A stretch of 64,000 nucleotides of DNA from Geobacter sp. SVR (GTDB taxonomy: Bacteria > Desulfobacterota > Desulfuromonadia > Geobacterales > Pseudopelobacteraceae). Of this stretch, positions 1-8,211 are shown piece after piece. Each line of letters starts with the position of its first letter. Position 1 is the stretch's first letter. Position numbers and translations under genes: made by a program. The stretch is taken from the NCBI RefSeq assembly GCF_016865365.1, contig NZ_AP024469.1:1107001-1171000 (forward strand), read 5' to 3'. The notes under the pieces were generated by a model. It made no database searches. It had not been told where the DNA came from and was given only the letters and a program-made list of their open reading frames with translations.

Positions 1-90
1 TTGTTGCTGCTCAAGTCCCCAAAACCTCCGTGGGGAACTGTAACCCGAATCTCCGGCTTTGACAATATTCGGTCTGAATCCGTTTTTAGC

Positions 91-118
91 TTGACACTGA
101 TGGTGAGATGGTTTATCT
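91..118 (+). promoter_or_regulatory. Probable sigma-70 promoter of the tRNA gene
   Basis: TTGACA (91-96) is followed after 16 bases by TTATCT (113-118), a good -35/-10 pair about 90 bases upstream of the tRNA. Bases 1-205 hold no convincing gene, so this promoter most likely serves the tRNA. Called by eye only. Confidence 0.5.
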
Positions 119-205
119 GTCTAAATCTTCTTTTGGAGATTGACCCGAGCGAATCACCCCCTCTTTGGTCGCCAAAAGAGGCACATTCAAAGATTTATCC
201 GATTT

Positions 206-282
206 GGCAGTGTAGCTCAGCTGGTTAGAGCAAGCGACTCATATTCGCTAGGTCCGGGGTTCGAATCCCTGCACTGCCACCA
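206..282 (+). tRNA. tRNA-Met (CAT anticodon, elongator type)
   Basis: A full cloverleaf can be folded. The acceptor stem GGCAGTG/CACTGCC is closed by discriminator A and an encoded CCA end (280-282). The D arm contains GCTCAGCTGGTTAGAGC. The anticodon stem AGCGA/TCGCT encloses loop CTCATAT, giving anticodon CAT. The T arm contains the TTCGAAT loop. The 5' GGC start and paired first base resemble elongator tRNA-Met rather than initiator. A CAT tRNA could also be the lysidine-modified Ile2 species, which cannot be fully excluded by eye. Confidence 0.95.
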
Positions 283-287
283 CTCAT

Positions 288-328
288 AAAAAAAGCCCTC
301 CAAGCCATTCGCGCCTGGAGGGCTTTTT
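288..328 (+). terminator. Rho-independent terminator after the tRNA
   Basis: The inverted repeat AAAAAGCCCTCCA / TGGAGGGCTTTTT encloses a short loop and ends in a T run, starting a few bases after the tRNA CCA. It is symmetrical enough to work on both strands. Confidence 0.9.
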
Positions 329-534
329 CGTTGATGGGTAAGTACCATTGTTGCCGGGGCTACCGTACTGTTTTGTTTCTGAAATGGCTTGCTCCCTTTC
401 AGTGAAACCCATCATGCGCGCATGACTTTTCAATTTTGCATCCTTCCCCTTCCCATCCACATGATGTATATCCTGGGTACGCATAGCCGTAGACCTCTGG
501 CGCACATACACATAACACAAACAGGAGACGTCCC

Positions 535-1563
535 ATGAGATACGTGACCCTCGGCAGAACCGGCCTGGCCGTTTCGGAAGTCGGATTCGGCTGCATCCCC
601 ATTATCCGTTTGTCCACAGATGATGCCGTAGCGGTGCTCCGGCACGCCTTTGACCGCGGGATCACCTTCTTCGATACGGCCAACGCCTATCGTGACAGCG
701 AAGAGAAGATCGGAGCCGCCTTTGCCGGCATGCGCGACAAGGTGGTCCTTGCCACAAAAACGCTGCTGCGCGGGGCGGAAGGGGCGACGATGCATCTGGA
801 AAACAGTCTGCGGATGTTGCGGACTGACCACCTCGACCTGTATCAGCTCCACCAGATCGCCCAGGAGAAAGACTGGCAGGAGGTGATGGGACCCTCGGGC
901 GCGCTCGAAGCGGTCATGAAGGCCAAGGCGGAGGGCAAGGTCCGGCACGTGGGTGTGACGTCCCATAATCTGCAGATGGCGCTTACCTTGGTGAACAGCG
1001 GTCTGTTCGATACGATACAATTCCCCTTCAACCTCATCGAAGAGGGGGCCAAGGATGAACTGATCGGTGCGGCCCGGGACAGGGGCATGGGCTTTATCGT
1101 CATGAAGCCCTTCGGGGGCGGGGCGATCGACAATGCGGCCGTGGCCTTCAAATACCTGCGGGAGCACCCCGATGCGATCCCGATTCCCGGTTTTGAATCC
1201 ATTGCGCAGGTGGACGAGGTGCTTTCCTTTTACGCCCGGCCCAATGTGGTCACCGGACAGGACCGGGAGGCCATGGAGCAGTATCGCGGCATGCTGGGCA
1301 AGAGCTTCTGTCGCCGTTGCGAGTATTGCCAACCCTGCCCCCGGGGGGTCATGATCACGCCGGCCATGGGGTATCCGATCGTGGCATCACGGATGTCGCC
1401 GGCCGTTGCCGTGCAATTCTCCCAAAAACCAATGGAAAGCGTACCGCTTTGCAACGAATGCGGCGCCTGCGTCGAACGCTGCCCCTACGAATTGCAGATC
1501 CCCGAAATGCTCAAGGCCAACCGTGCGCTCTACGAAAAACACCTGAGGGAGGCGCAGGCCTGA
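535..1563 (+). CDS. Aldo/keto reductase with C-terminal 4Fe-4S ferredoxin domain
   Basis: 342 aa. Residues 1-250 form an AKR TIM barrel: early FGCIPI and FFDTANAY segments, K in ATKTLL, and H in YQLHQ correspond to the Asp/Tyr/Lys/His tetrad region. The C-terminus carries two cysteine clusters, CRRCEYCQPCPRG (about residue 260) and CNECGACVERCPY (about 308), typical of ferredoxin-fused AKRs of anaerobes. Such proteins are thought to couple electron transfer from Fe-S clusters to reduction of a carbonyl; the substrate is unknown. AGGAG lies eight bases before the ATG. It stands alone between the tRNA terminator and hisI. Confidence 0.88.
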   Translation: MRYVTLGRTGLAVSEVGFGCIPIIRLSTDDAVAVLRHAFDRGITFFDTANAYRDSEEKIGAAFAGMRDKVVLATKTLLRGAEGATMHLENSLRMLRTDHLDLYQLHQIAQEKDWQEVMGPSGALEAVMKAKAEGKVRHVGVTSHNLQMALTLVNSGLFDTIQFPFNLIEEGAKDELIGAARDRGMGFIVMKPFGGGAIDNAAVAFKYLREHPDAIPIPGFESIAQVDEVLSFYARPNVVTGQDREAMEQYRGMLGKSFCRRCEYCQPCPRGVMITPAMGYPIVASRMSPAVAVQFSQKPMESVPLCNECGACVERCPYELQIPEMLKANRALYEKHLREAQA

Positions 1564-1641
1564 AGCCCGCACAGGCCTTGCTTTTTGGGGTTCTACCCCC
1601 TATACTTTCTCCTTCATAACCTTTCCGGCAAGGAGACCACG

Positions 1642-2022
1642 GTGATCGAAATCGATTTCGAAAAAATGGGGGGGCTGATTCCGGCGGTGATCCAGGATCA
1701 TGCCAGCGGCGAAGTGCTGATGGTGGCTTTCATGGACAAAAAGACCCTGGACCTGACGCTGAAGGACGGCAAGACCTGGTTCTTCAGCCGCAGCCGCAAC
1801 AAGTACTGGATGAAGGGTGAGGAGTCCGGCAATACCCAGGATGTGGTCGAGGTGCTGACCGACTGCGACGCCGACACCGTGGTGATCAAGGTCAAGCAGA
1901 ACGGTCCGGCCGCCTGCCATACCGGCAACCGCAGCTGCTTCTACGTCAGGTGGGAGGATGGCCAGTGGGTGGAGCACAGCAACCCGCTCTTCGATCCGGA
2001 CCAGGTCTACAAAAAGTCATAA
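1642..2022 (+). CDS. hisI: Phosphoribosyl-AMP cyclohydrolase
   Basis: 126 aa, the usual size of stand-alone HisI, which opens the adenine ring of PR-AMP in the third step of histidine synthesis. Family motifs are clear: [23 protein letters not shown] (metal-binding Asp residues) and the Cys-rich [14 protein letters not shown] at 1642 preceded by AAGGAG is taken as the start. An ATG at 1585 would add 19 residues without family similarity. hisG follows after a 154-base gap containing a hairpin repeat; no other his genes are in the window. Confidence 0.95.
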   Translation: MIEIDFEKMGGLIPAVIQDHASGEVLMVAFMDKKTLDLTLKDGKTWFFSRSRNKYWMKGEESGNTQDVVEVLTDCDADTVVIKVKQNGPAACHTGNRSCFYVRWEDGQWVEHSNPLFDPDQVYKKS

Positions 2023-2028
2023 TCTTAT

Positions 2029-2149
2029 CACGGAGGACACGGAGGGAAAAAAGGAGGAAATCGATCACCGGATAAGTGGTCGAGATGCAAAAAACTCCTG
2101 ATGTGATTAAAAATTTGATTTTCTCCGCGTACCTCCGTGTCCTCTGTGT
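2029..2149. repeat. Intergenic inverted repeat, 'CACAGAGGACACGGAGG' family (R4)
   Basis: The left arm CACGGAGGACACGGAGG and right arm CCTCCGTGTCCTCTGTG are near-complementary, separated by about 85 bases, and fill the hisI-hisG gap. Related copies occur at 25809-25880, at the ends of 37055-37346, and as a single arm near 49870. Confidence 0.8.
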
Positions 2150-2176
2150 TCAAGCTTCTCAGAAAGGGCCTATTCC

Positions 2177-3052
2177 ATGAGCAATGTATTGAACTTCGGT
2201 ATTCCCAAAGGCAGCTTGGAAAACGCCACCGTCGAGCTGTTCAGGAAAGCCGGCTGGCAGGTCAGCATCTCCTCTCGCAGCTATTTCCCCGGCATCGACG
2301 ACGCAGAGATGAACTGCAAGCTGATCCGGCCGCAGGAGATGGGCAAGTACGTCGAGCGCGCCACCATCGATGCCGGCATCGCCGGGCGCGACTGGGTACG
2401 CGAGAACGAGTCCGATGTGGTCGAAGTCTGCGAGATGGTCTATTCCAAGGTCTCGCGCCGTCCGGCCCGCTGGGTGCTGGTGGTTGCTGCGGACTCGCCG
2501 GTCAAGGGGCCGGAGGATCTGCGCGGGGCCACCATCTCCACCGAACTGGTCGGTTTCACCAAGCGCTACTTTGCCGAGCGGGGCATTCCGGTCACCGTGG
2601 AGTTCTCCTGGGGGGCCACCGAGGCCAAGGTGGTGGACGGCCTGTGCGACGCCATCGTCGAGGTAACCGAGACCGGCTCTACCATCAAGGCCAACGGTCT
2701 GCGGATCGTGTGCGACCTGATGGAGTCGGTGCCGGTGCTGATCGCCAACCGCGCCTCGTGGGAAGATCCCTGGAAGCGGGCCAAGATCGATCAGATCGCC
2801 ACGCTGCTCAAGGCTTCACTGCAGGCCGAGGGCATGGTCGGCCTCAAGATGAACGCACCCTCCGACCGGGTCGAGGCGATCACCCGGGTGCTGCCCAGCC
2901 TGAACAACCCGACCGTGTCGCACCTGTACAATTCGGACTGGCTTTCCATCGAGAGCGTGCTGTCGGAGAAGGATGTCCGCCGGATCGTGCCCGATCTGAT
3001 CAAGCTGGGTGCGCAGGGGATCATCGAATACCCCCTGAACAAAATCATTTAA
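2177..3052 (+). CDS. hisG: ATP phosphoribosyltransferase, long form
   Basis: 291 aa, matching the long HisG class, which carries its own C-terminal ACT-like regulatory domain and needs no HisZ. It joins ATP and PRPP in the committed step of histidine synthesis and is normally inhibited by histidine. The N-terminus [17 protein letters not shown], the [10 protein letters not shown] segment and the PRPP-loop-like [15 protein letters not shown] (about residue 160) are characteristic. Residues 210-291 are the regulatory domain. AGAAAGGG precedes the ATG. The gene sits next to hisI rather than in a full his operon. Confidence 0.96.
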   Translation: MSNVLNFGIPKGSLENATVELFRKAGWQVSISSRSYFPGIDDAEMNCKLIRPQEMGKYVERATIDAGIAGRDWVRENESDVVEVCEMVYSKVSRRPARWVLVVAADSPVKGPEDLRGATISTELVGFTKRYFAERGIPVTVEFSWGATEAKVVDGLCDAIVEVTETGSTIKANGLRIVCDLMESVPVLIANRASWEDPWKRAKIDQIATLLKASLQAEGMVGLKMNAPSDRVEAITRVLPSLNNPTVSHLYNSDWLSIESVLSEKDVRRIVPDLIKLGAQGIIEYPLNKII

Positions 3053-3076
3053 AAGATCCAAGCAAAGGAGTCTGTC

Positions 3077-3268
3077 ATGACCTGTACGCGAACCGGGGAC
3101 AACTGCCGCTGCACCTACGAAGGCTGCAAATCGCGCGGCAACTGCTGCCAGTGCGTCGCCTATCACCGCGAGCGGGGCGAGGCCACTGGCTGCATGTTCA
3201 CGCCGGCCGGCGAGAAGACCTACGACCGCTCGCTGAAAAACCTGATGCGCGACCGCGGGATCTCCTAG
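3077..3268 (+). CDS. Small Cys-rich protein (DUF6485-like)
   Basis: 63 aa with eight cysteines, including the paired pattern CTRTGDNCRCTYEGCKSRGN and CCQCVAYH, which suggests bound metal or an Fe-S/zinc knuckle. It matches the small DUF6485 type by its N-terminal Cys pattern; the function is unknown. An AAAGGAG box sits well before the ATG. It lies 24 bases after hisG and may share its transcript, though nothing ties it to histidine synthesis. Confidence 0.75.
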   Translation: MTCTRTGDNCRCTYEGCKSRGNCCQCVAYHRERGEATGCMFTPAGEKTYDRSLKNLMRDRGIS

Positions 3269-3312
3269 GGCTGTCCGCAGCGCCAGACCGTCCCGAGGGG
3301 CACTCAAATATC

Positions 3313-4215
3313 ATGCTGACGTTTACCATTACCCCCCACGATCATTGCCGCCGGCTGGAAAGCCTCCTGCGCACCCTGATGCCGCAGGCCACGGCAGGCT
3401 ATACCCGCAAACTGATCAGAAGCGGCGCCGCAAAGCTCAATGGTGCCGCCGGAGTCCCGGATATCTTTCTGTCCGCGGGCGACTGCGTCACCCTTAAGGA
3501 AAGCGCCGCCACAATCGCGCTTTTAAGCGAATGCCGTCCGGCGCTGGATATCCTGTACGAGGATGAGCGGATCGCGGTGGTCAACAAGCCCCCCGGCCTG
3601 CCGATGCACCGGACCGCCGAGCAGGAGCCCAACCTGGTGGAACTCGGCATGGTCTACATGGCGCAACGCAACACCCCGTGCAAGCTCTACCCGGTCAACA
3701 GGATCGACCGGGGCACGTCGGGGGTCGTCATCCTGGCCAAAAGTTCCTCTTCGGCCGGCATGTACGGCCGGCAGGTCAAGGAAATCGGACTGGACAAGCT
3801 CTATCTGGCGCTGGCAGCCGGGGAACCGGATGAAAGCGGGATGATCGCGATCCCTCTGGACGGCAAGGATTCGGAAACCCGCTACCGGGTTCTGGTGCGG
3901 GGAAAACGTTGCGCTCTGCTGGCGGTCACGCCTCTCAGCGGCCGCATGCACCAGATCAGGCGGCACCTTGAGAGTATCGGCGTTCCGGTGATGGGGGACA
4001 AGCGTTATGGCGGGGGAAAACTGGAGGATTACGACGGCTTTGCCCTGCACTCGTTTCGCACCATCATCGTGGGGCCGGAGGCGGGCGCCCAGGCTGTCTG
4101 TGCGCCGCTGCCGGCCGGATTGCTCGAACTCTGCGCCCGTTGTACCGGGGTGACTGAAGAGGGAATCGTGGCCGCCATAACGGCAGGACTGCCCGAAAAC
4201 GGCAAGCCCCTCTAG
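3313..4215 (+). CDS. RluA-family RNA pseudouridine synthase
   Basis: 300 aa. An S4-like N-terminal segment (about 1-65, with RKLIRSGAAKLNG) precedes the catalytic domain. The catalytic motif NRIDRGTSGVVILAK (about residue 135) holds the essential Asp. GRMHQIRRHLESIGVPVMGD is the second family signature. The enzyme isomerises specific uridines in rRNA or tRNA; the target site cannot be read from sequence. The ATG at 3313 is chosen because upstream in-frame sequence overlaps hisG in another frame. Confidence 0.9.
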   Translation: MLTFTITPHDHCRRLESLLRTLMPQATAGYTRKLIRSGAAKLNGAAGVPDIFLSAGDCVTLKESAATIALLSECRPALDILYEDERIAVVNKPPGLPMHRTAEQEPNLVELGMVYMAQRNTPCKLYPVNRIDRGTSGVVILAKSSSSAGMYGRQVKEIGLDKLYLALAAGEPDESGMIAIPLDGKDSETRYRVLVRGKRCALLAVTPLSGRMHQIRRHLESIGVPVMGDKRYGGGKLEDYDGFALHSFRTIIVGPEAGAQAVCAPLPAGLLELCARCTGVTEEGIVAAITAGLPENGKPL

Positions 4216-4287
4216 TGTTTCCTGTTGATTCGCGGCCGGGTTTCGGCTACAAAAGGCCGTTATCATTATTTCATTGGAGGGATGGAC

Positions 4288-4632
4288 ATGAAGAATATCA
4301 TTACCTTGACCGCCGCAACTCTCGTCAGTGCAGCCTTTGCTGCCGGCGCCCTGGCAGCGGATCCGCTGCAGAAGGTTGACAGCGCTCTCGACAAATCCGC
4401 CGCAGCCGTCGACAAAGCCTCCAAAAAGGAAGCGGACCTGAAGGCCAAGGCCGCCAAAAAAGAGGCCGATGCAAAAGGCAAGGCTGCCGAGACGAAAGAG
4501 AAGGCCAAGGCTACGACGAAAAAGGCCGAAGGCAAGGTTGCCGATGCCAAGCAGAAGAAGGAGGCTGCCGTAAAGGATGCCAAGGACCTCAAGGAAGCCG
4601 TTAAAAAAGATGCTCAGGACCTGAAAAAATAA
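4288..4632 (+). CDS. Exported Ala/Lys-rich low-complexity protein
   Basis: 114 aa. It begins with a Sec signal peptide (MKNIITLTAATLVSAAFAAG, cleavage likely after ALAA). The mature part is almost wholly Ala, Lys, Glu and Asp in heptad-like KKEADLKAKAAKK segments, expected to form a long charged helix, as in histone-H1-like or LEA-like proteins. The family is not recognised. GGAGG is 7 bases before the second ATG (4288), so this start is preferred over 4282. A terminator follows at once, so it is probably monocistronic. Confidence 0.75.
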   Translation: MKNIITLTAATLVSAAFAAGALAADPLQKVDSALDKSAAAVDKASKKEADLKAKAAKKEADAKGKAAETKEKAKATTKKAEGKVADAKQKKEAAVKDAKDLKEAVKKDAQDLKK

Positions 4633-4657
4633 CCAGTGCCTGCACGTGCCCTTCCCG

Positions 4658-4690
4658 GAAGAGCCGCACCCTGGTGTGGCTCTTCTTGTT
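4658..4690 (+). terminator. Rho-independent terminator
   Basis: GAAGAGCC and GGCTCTTC form a stem, extended by GCACC/GTGTG pairing, followed by TTGTTT. It ends the transcript of the Ala/Lys-rich protein. Confidence 0.8.
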
Positions 4691-4737
4691 TCGTGGCGGC
4701 AGCGGAGCAGGACATTCCGACCAGCAGGAGGTCACAC

Positions 4738-5505
4738 ATGAATGAACAAACTATCTTCATCACCGGTGCATCGGCAGGATTCGGTGCGGCCTGCGCCCGC
4801 AGCTTTGCACGGCAGGGCAACCGCCTGATCCTGACCGCGCGCCGCATCGAGCCGCTGCTGGCGCTGCAGCAGGAACTGGCCGGCCGGGCCGAAATTCACA
4901 TCATCCCGCTGGATGTGCGCGACCGCGAGGGCGTTCAAGGAGCAGTGGCAGGACTGCCGGAGCGTTTCCGGGAGGTGGATGTGCTGCTGAACAACGCCGG
5001 CCTGGCACTGGGGCTGGAAGGGGCCCAGGAGGCGCATCTGGACGACTGGGAAACCATGGTGGACACCAACATCAAGGGGCTGATGTACTGCACCCATGCC
5101 ATTCTGCCCGGCATGGTGGCCCGCAATCGCGGGCACATCGTCAACATCGGTTCCACGGCCGGTGCCTGGCCCTATCCCGGGGGCAACGTCTACGGCGGCA
5201 CCAAGGCTTTTGTGACCCAGTTTTCGCGCAACCTGCGCTGTGACCTGCTCGGCACCCGGGTGCGGGTGACCTGCATCCAGCCCGGCATGGCTGAGACCGA
5301 CTTTTCCAAGGTGCGTTTCAAGGGGGATGAGGACCAGGCGGCCCGGGTGTACCAGGGCACAGAACCGCTGACTGCCGAGGATATCGCGGAAACGGTTGCG
5401 TGGGTGGTGAACCGGCCTGCCCATGTCAACATCAATACCTTGGAGCTGATGTCGATCGACCAGACCTGGGGACCGTTGGCAGTGCACCGGTCTGCCAAGG
5501 GGTAA
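4738..5505 (+). CDS. Short-chain dehydrogenase, YdfG-like
   Basis: 255 aa, classical SDR length. The Rossmann motif TGASAGFG lies at residues 9-16. NNAG is near 87. The catalytic Ser is in IVNIGSTAG and Tyr/Lys in YGGTK (about 155-159). The sequence LDDWETMVDTNIKGL and the C-terminal VNINTLELM strongly resemble YdfG, an NADP-dependent dehydrogenase of 3-hydroxy acids and L-allo-threonine. The exact substrate is inferred. An AGGAGG box precedes the ATG. The repeat array at 5511 begins six bases after the stop. Confidence 0.9.
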   Translation: MNEQTIFITGASAGFGAACARSFARQGNRLILTARRIEPLLALQQELAGRAEIHIIPLDVRDREGVQGAVAGLPERFREVDVLLNNAGLALGLEGAQEAHLDDWETMVDTNIKGLMYCTHAILPGMVARNRGHIVNIGSTAGAWPYPGGNVYGGTKAFVTQFSRNLRCDLLGTRVRVTCIQPGMAETDFSKVRFKGDEDQAARVYQGTEPLTAEDIAETVAWVVNRPAHVNINTLELMSIDQTWGPLAVHRSAKG

Positions 5506-5510
5506 TGTGT

Positions 5511-6105
5511 TTCCATGCTTCACGGATTCAGGTGTGGAGAAGTGGAAACCTGAATCCGTGAAGCCTTCCAGCCTCCACTCGCTACCCATGCCTCTGCTCT
5601 TGCATTCCCGCATGTGAAGCATTTCATCGTAGATGAGGCGGCGCTGCCGGCATGAAACAGAGCCGGCGACGATCGAGCCCCGGCATGATGCTCACTCCGG
5701 TTTCCGTGCTTCACTTATTTAGGTGTGGATAAGTGGAAACCTGAAACCGTAAAGCCTTCCAGCCTCCACTCGCTACCCATGCCTCTGCTCTTGCATTTCC
5801 AATATGAGAAGCATTTCTTCGTAGGTGAGGCGGCGCTGCCGGCATAAAACAGAGCCGGCGACGATCGAGCCCCGGCATGACGCTCGCTCCGGCTTCCATG
5901 CTTCACTTATTTAGGTGTGGATAAGTGGAAGCCTGAATCCGTAAAGCCTTCCAGCCTCCATTCGCTACCCATGCCTCTGCTCTTGCATTTCCGATATGAG
6001 AAGTATTTCTTCGTAGGTGAAGCGGCGCTGTCGGTATTAACGGTGACAGCGACGATCGAGCCCGGCATGACGCTCACTCCTGCTTCCATGCTTTACGGAT
6101 TCAGG
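5511..6105. repeat. Array of three ~190-bp units with inverted ends (R1)
   Basis: Units begin at 5511, 5702 and 5894, with a partial end at 6084, a period of 190-192 bp. Each can be read as a ~174-bp element (5549-5723, 5740-5915, 5932-6105) whose left end CCTGAATCCGTAAAGC and right end GCTTTACGGATTCAGG are inverted copies. Elements are separated by a 16-base spacer (TGTGGATAAGTGGAAG type). Units differ by scattered substitutions, so this is not a recent amplification. A diverged copy lies at 49665-49837. No credible protein is encoded. Confidence 0.92.
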
Positions 6106-6139
6106 CGTGATGATGTGTGCTGGGTTTTGTTTGCGCTGA

Positions 6140-7153
6140 TCAGGCCTGCTCCTGCGGCACCAGCACCCCGGCACCCCTGATTCGGCCGCTCCGCAGGGCG
6201 TCCAGCGCCTGGTTGGCCTGCTCCAAGCTGAATACCTCCACTTCGGTGCGGATCGGTATCTGCGGGGCCAGTTGCAGGAATTCCTCGCCGTCGCGGCGGG
6301 TCAGGTTGCAGACCGATACTATGCTGCGCTCCTCCCACAGCAGTTCGTAGGGGAACGAGGGGATCGCGCTCATATGGATGCCGCCGCAGACCACCCCCCC
6401 TCCGGGACCGACCGCCTTGAGCGCTGCCGGCACCAGTTCCCCGGCCGGGGCGAAGATGATGGCCGCATCCAGCTCCACCGGCGGCCGTTCGAGGGCGTCT
6501 CCCGCCCAGCAGGCACCCATGTCCCGCGCAAAGGACTGACCCGCCTCATCCCCGGCCCGGGTGAAGGCGTACACTTCACGCCCTTGCCAGCATGCCACCT
6601 GGGTCACGATGTGCGCCGCGGCGCCGAAGCCGTAGATCCCCAACCGTTTGCCAGGCCCTGCCATACGCAGCGAACGGTAGCCGATCAGACCGGCGCACAG
6701 GAGCGGCGCAGCCTGGGTGGCCAGGTATCCCTCCGGAATGGTGAAACAGAAACGGGCATCGGCAGTGCAGTACTCGGCAAAGCCGCCGTCCTTCCGGTAG
6801 CCGGTGAACAGCGCATCCCGACAGAGATTCTCCCGTCCCGAGAGGCAGTAAGCGCACTCTCCGCAGGTCCCCCCCAGCCAGGGCACCCCAACTAGGTCCC
6901 CCGGTTCGAAGCCGGTAACCTCCGGTCCGCAGACCTCCACCTCCCCCACGATCTGGTGCCCCGGCACCAGCGGCAGCTTCGGCGCTGTCAGTTCGCCATC
7001 CACCACGTGCAGGTCGGTCCGGCAGATGCCGCAGGCCTGCACCTTCAGGAGCAGTTCTCCGGCCGCAGGCTTCGGGATCGCCAGCCTTTCGAGTTTCAGT
7101 GGCTGCCCGGCCCGCTCCAGCACCATCGCGTGCATCTGACTTTCATGGATCAT
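6140..7153 (-). CDS. Zinc-dependent alcohol dehydrogenase (MDR family)
   Basis: 337 aa. The catalytic zinc region CGICRTDLHVVDGEL and GHQIVGEV lies at about residues 45-75. Structural-zinc cysteines are in GGTCGECAYCLSGRENLC (about 95-112). The NAD(P)-binding fold is at LGIYGFGAAAH (about 178). The protein resembles the AdhA/AdhP-like class that oxidises or reduces short alcohols and aldehydes. The start is placed at the ATG before IHESQ because longer reading adds non-family residues. It is transcribed toward the R1 array. Confidence 0.9.
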   Translation of the reverse strand: MIHESQMHAMVLERAGQPLKLERLAIPKPAAGELLLKVQACGICRTDLHVVDGELTAPKLPLVPGHQIVGEVEVCGPEVTGFEPGDLVGVPWLGGTCGECAYCLSGRENLCRDALFTGYRKDGGFAEYCTADARFCFTIPEGYLATQAAPLLCAGLIGYRSLRMAGPGKRLGIYGFGAAAHIVTQVACWQGREVYAFTRAGDEAGQSFARDMGACWAGDALERPPVELDAAIIFAPAGELVPAALKAVGPGGGVVCGGIHMSAIPSFPYELLWEERSIVSVCNLTRRDGEEFLQLAPQIPIRTEVEVFSLEQANQALDALRSGRIRGAGVLVPQEQA

Positions 7154-7282
7154 GAGGTTTGGCTCCCGTGTGCTGCATTTACCTCTAAGAATACTGCCCC
7201 GATGCCGAATTTCAAATCCCGCCTCCTGAACCGCCGGTAGTTTTTCTGGACAGAAATCCGGGGCTTTGCTAGATGAATAGGC

Positions 7283-8053
7283 ATGATACTCCTCATCAAG
7301 AAAATATTCGCCAGCTTTCTGCTGCCCCCCGGTTGCCTGATCCTGCTGCTGTTCGGCTGCGCCCTGGTTCACATCAGGCGCCGCGCGATTGGAACTGCCT
7401 GGTGGTTTCTCCTGCCGGCGCTGCTGTTGTGGATCCTGTCGACCACGTATGTGTCAACGGCGCTGCATGCCTCCCTGGAGCGTGGTTTTGGCATCCCTGC
7501 CCATCCCAGCGGAGATGTGATCGTGCTTTTGGGGGGAGGTGTGTACGACCGGGTAGCGGACCTGAGCGGCAGCGGCGCCCCCACCGAGCATATGCTAGCC
7601 CGGCTGGTTACGGCGGTGAGGCTGCAGCGCAGGCTGGGATTGCCGGTGCTGATCAGCGGCGGCGCGGTCTTTGCCGGCCGGACAGCCGAAGCGCCGGTGG
7701 CCAGGCGCTTTATGATCGATATGGGGGTGCCTCCTGACAGGATCCTGATCGAGGATAAAAGTCGCGACACCATCGAAAATGCGCTTTTCAGCAAAAAGGT
7801 GCTGGCGCGCGAGGGATTGAAGAAGCCGATCCTGGTCACCTCGGCCTTTCATATGCGCCGTTCGGTGGAGGCCTTTCGCAGGGCCGGCTTGGAGGTGACA
7901 GCGGTGCCATCATCATTGCGTACCGCCCCGGACCGCGCCATGGTGTGGGCCGACTGGCTCCCCGATAGCAGCAATCTGGAGGCGACCTCGGCCGCGCTGC
8001 GGGAATACCTGGGGCTGATCTATTACCGGCTGGCCGGAAAACGGGCGGCATGA
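7283..8053 (+). CDS. YdcF/ElyC-type (DUF218) membrane protein
   Basis: 256 aa. Two N-terminal hydrophobic segments (about 10-27 and 40-57) anchor a soluble DUF218 domain. Motifs VIVLLGGGV, LPVLISGG, ED.SRDTIENA and VTSAFHMRRS mark the family. E. coli ElyC and SanA affect envelope integrity, so an envelope role is likely but not shown. No strong ribosome site is visible before the ATG. It is divergent from the alcohol dehydrogenase gene, with about 130 bases between them. Confidence 0.85.
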   Translation: MILLIKKIFASFLLPPGCLILLLFGCALVHIRRRAIGTAWWFLLPALLLWILSTTYVSTALHASLERGFGIPAHPSGDVIVLLGGGVYDRVADLSGSGAPTEHMLARLVTAVRLQRRLGLPVLISGGAVFAGRTAEAPVARRFMIDMGVPPDRILIEDKSRDTIENALFSKKVLAREGLKKPILVTSAFHMRRSVEAFRRAGLEVTAVPSSLRTAPDRAMVWADWLPDSSNLEATSAALREYLGLIYYRLAGKRAA

Positions 8054-8211
8054 GGCATCCTTCGGGTACTCCGGCTCCCGGAAGGAAAGAGGCCACCCGT
8101 GCAACAATCGCATTGACTGCATCGCGTTCCCGGTGATATGTTCGTCCTCTAACTTGTCAGATTTACAACATTTTCTTCGCAGTTGCCATCTTGTTACATC
8201 GGAGAGCGGAT

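Noticed and set aside
206-282. tRNA-Met as a phage or island attachment site
   Set aside because: No integrase, no repeated tRNA 3' end elsewhere in the window and no accessory genes directly beside it.
2137-3312. Long in-frame extension upstream of the pseudouridine synthase
   Set aside because: It overlaps the whole hisG gene in another frame and has Arg/Gly-rich non-family sequence; the real start is ATG 3313.
5520-6089. Repeated ~60-residue frames on the minus strand over the R1 array
   Set aside because: They recur because the DNA repeats; no ribosome site or family similarity.
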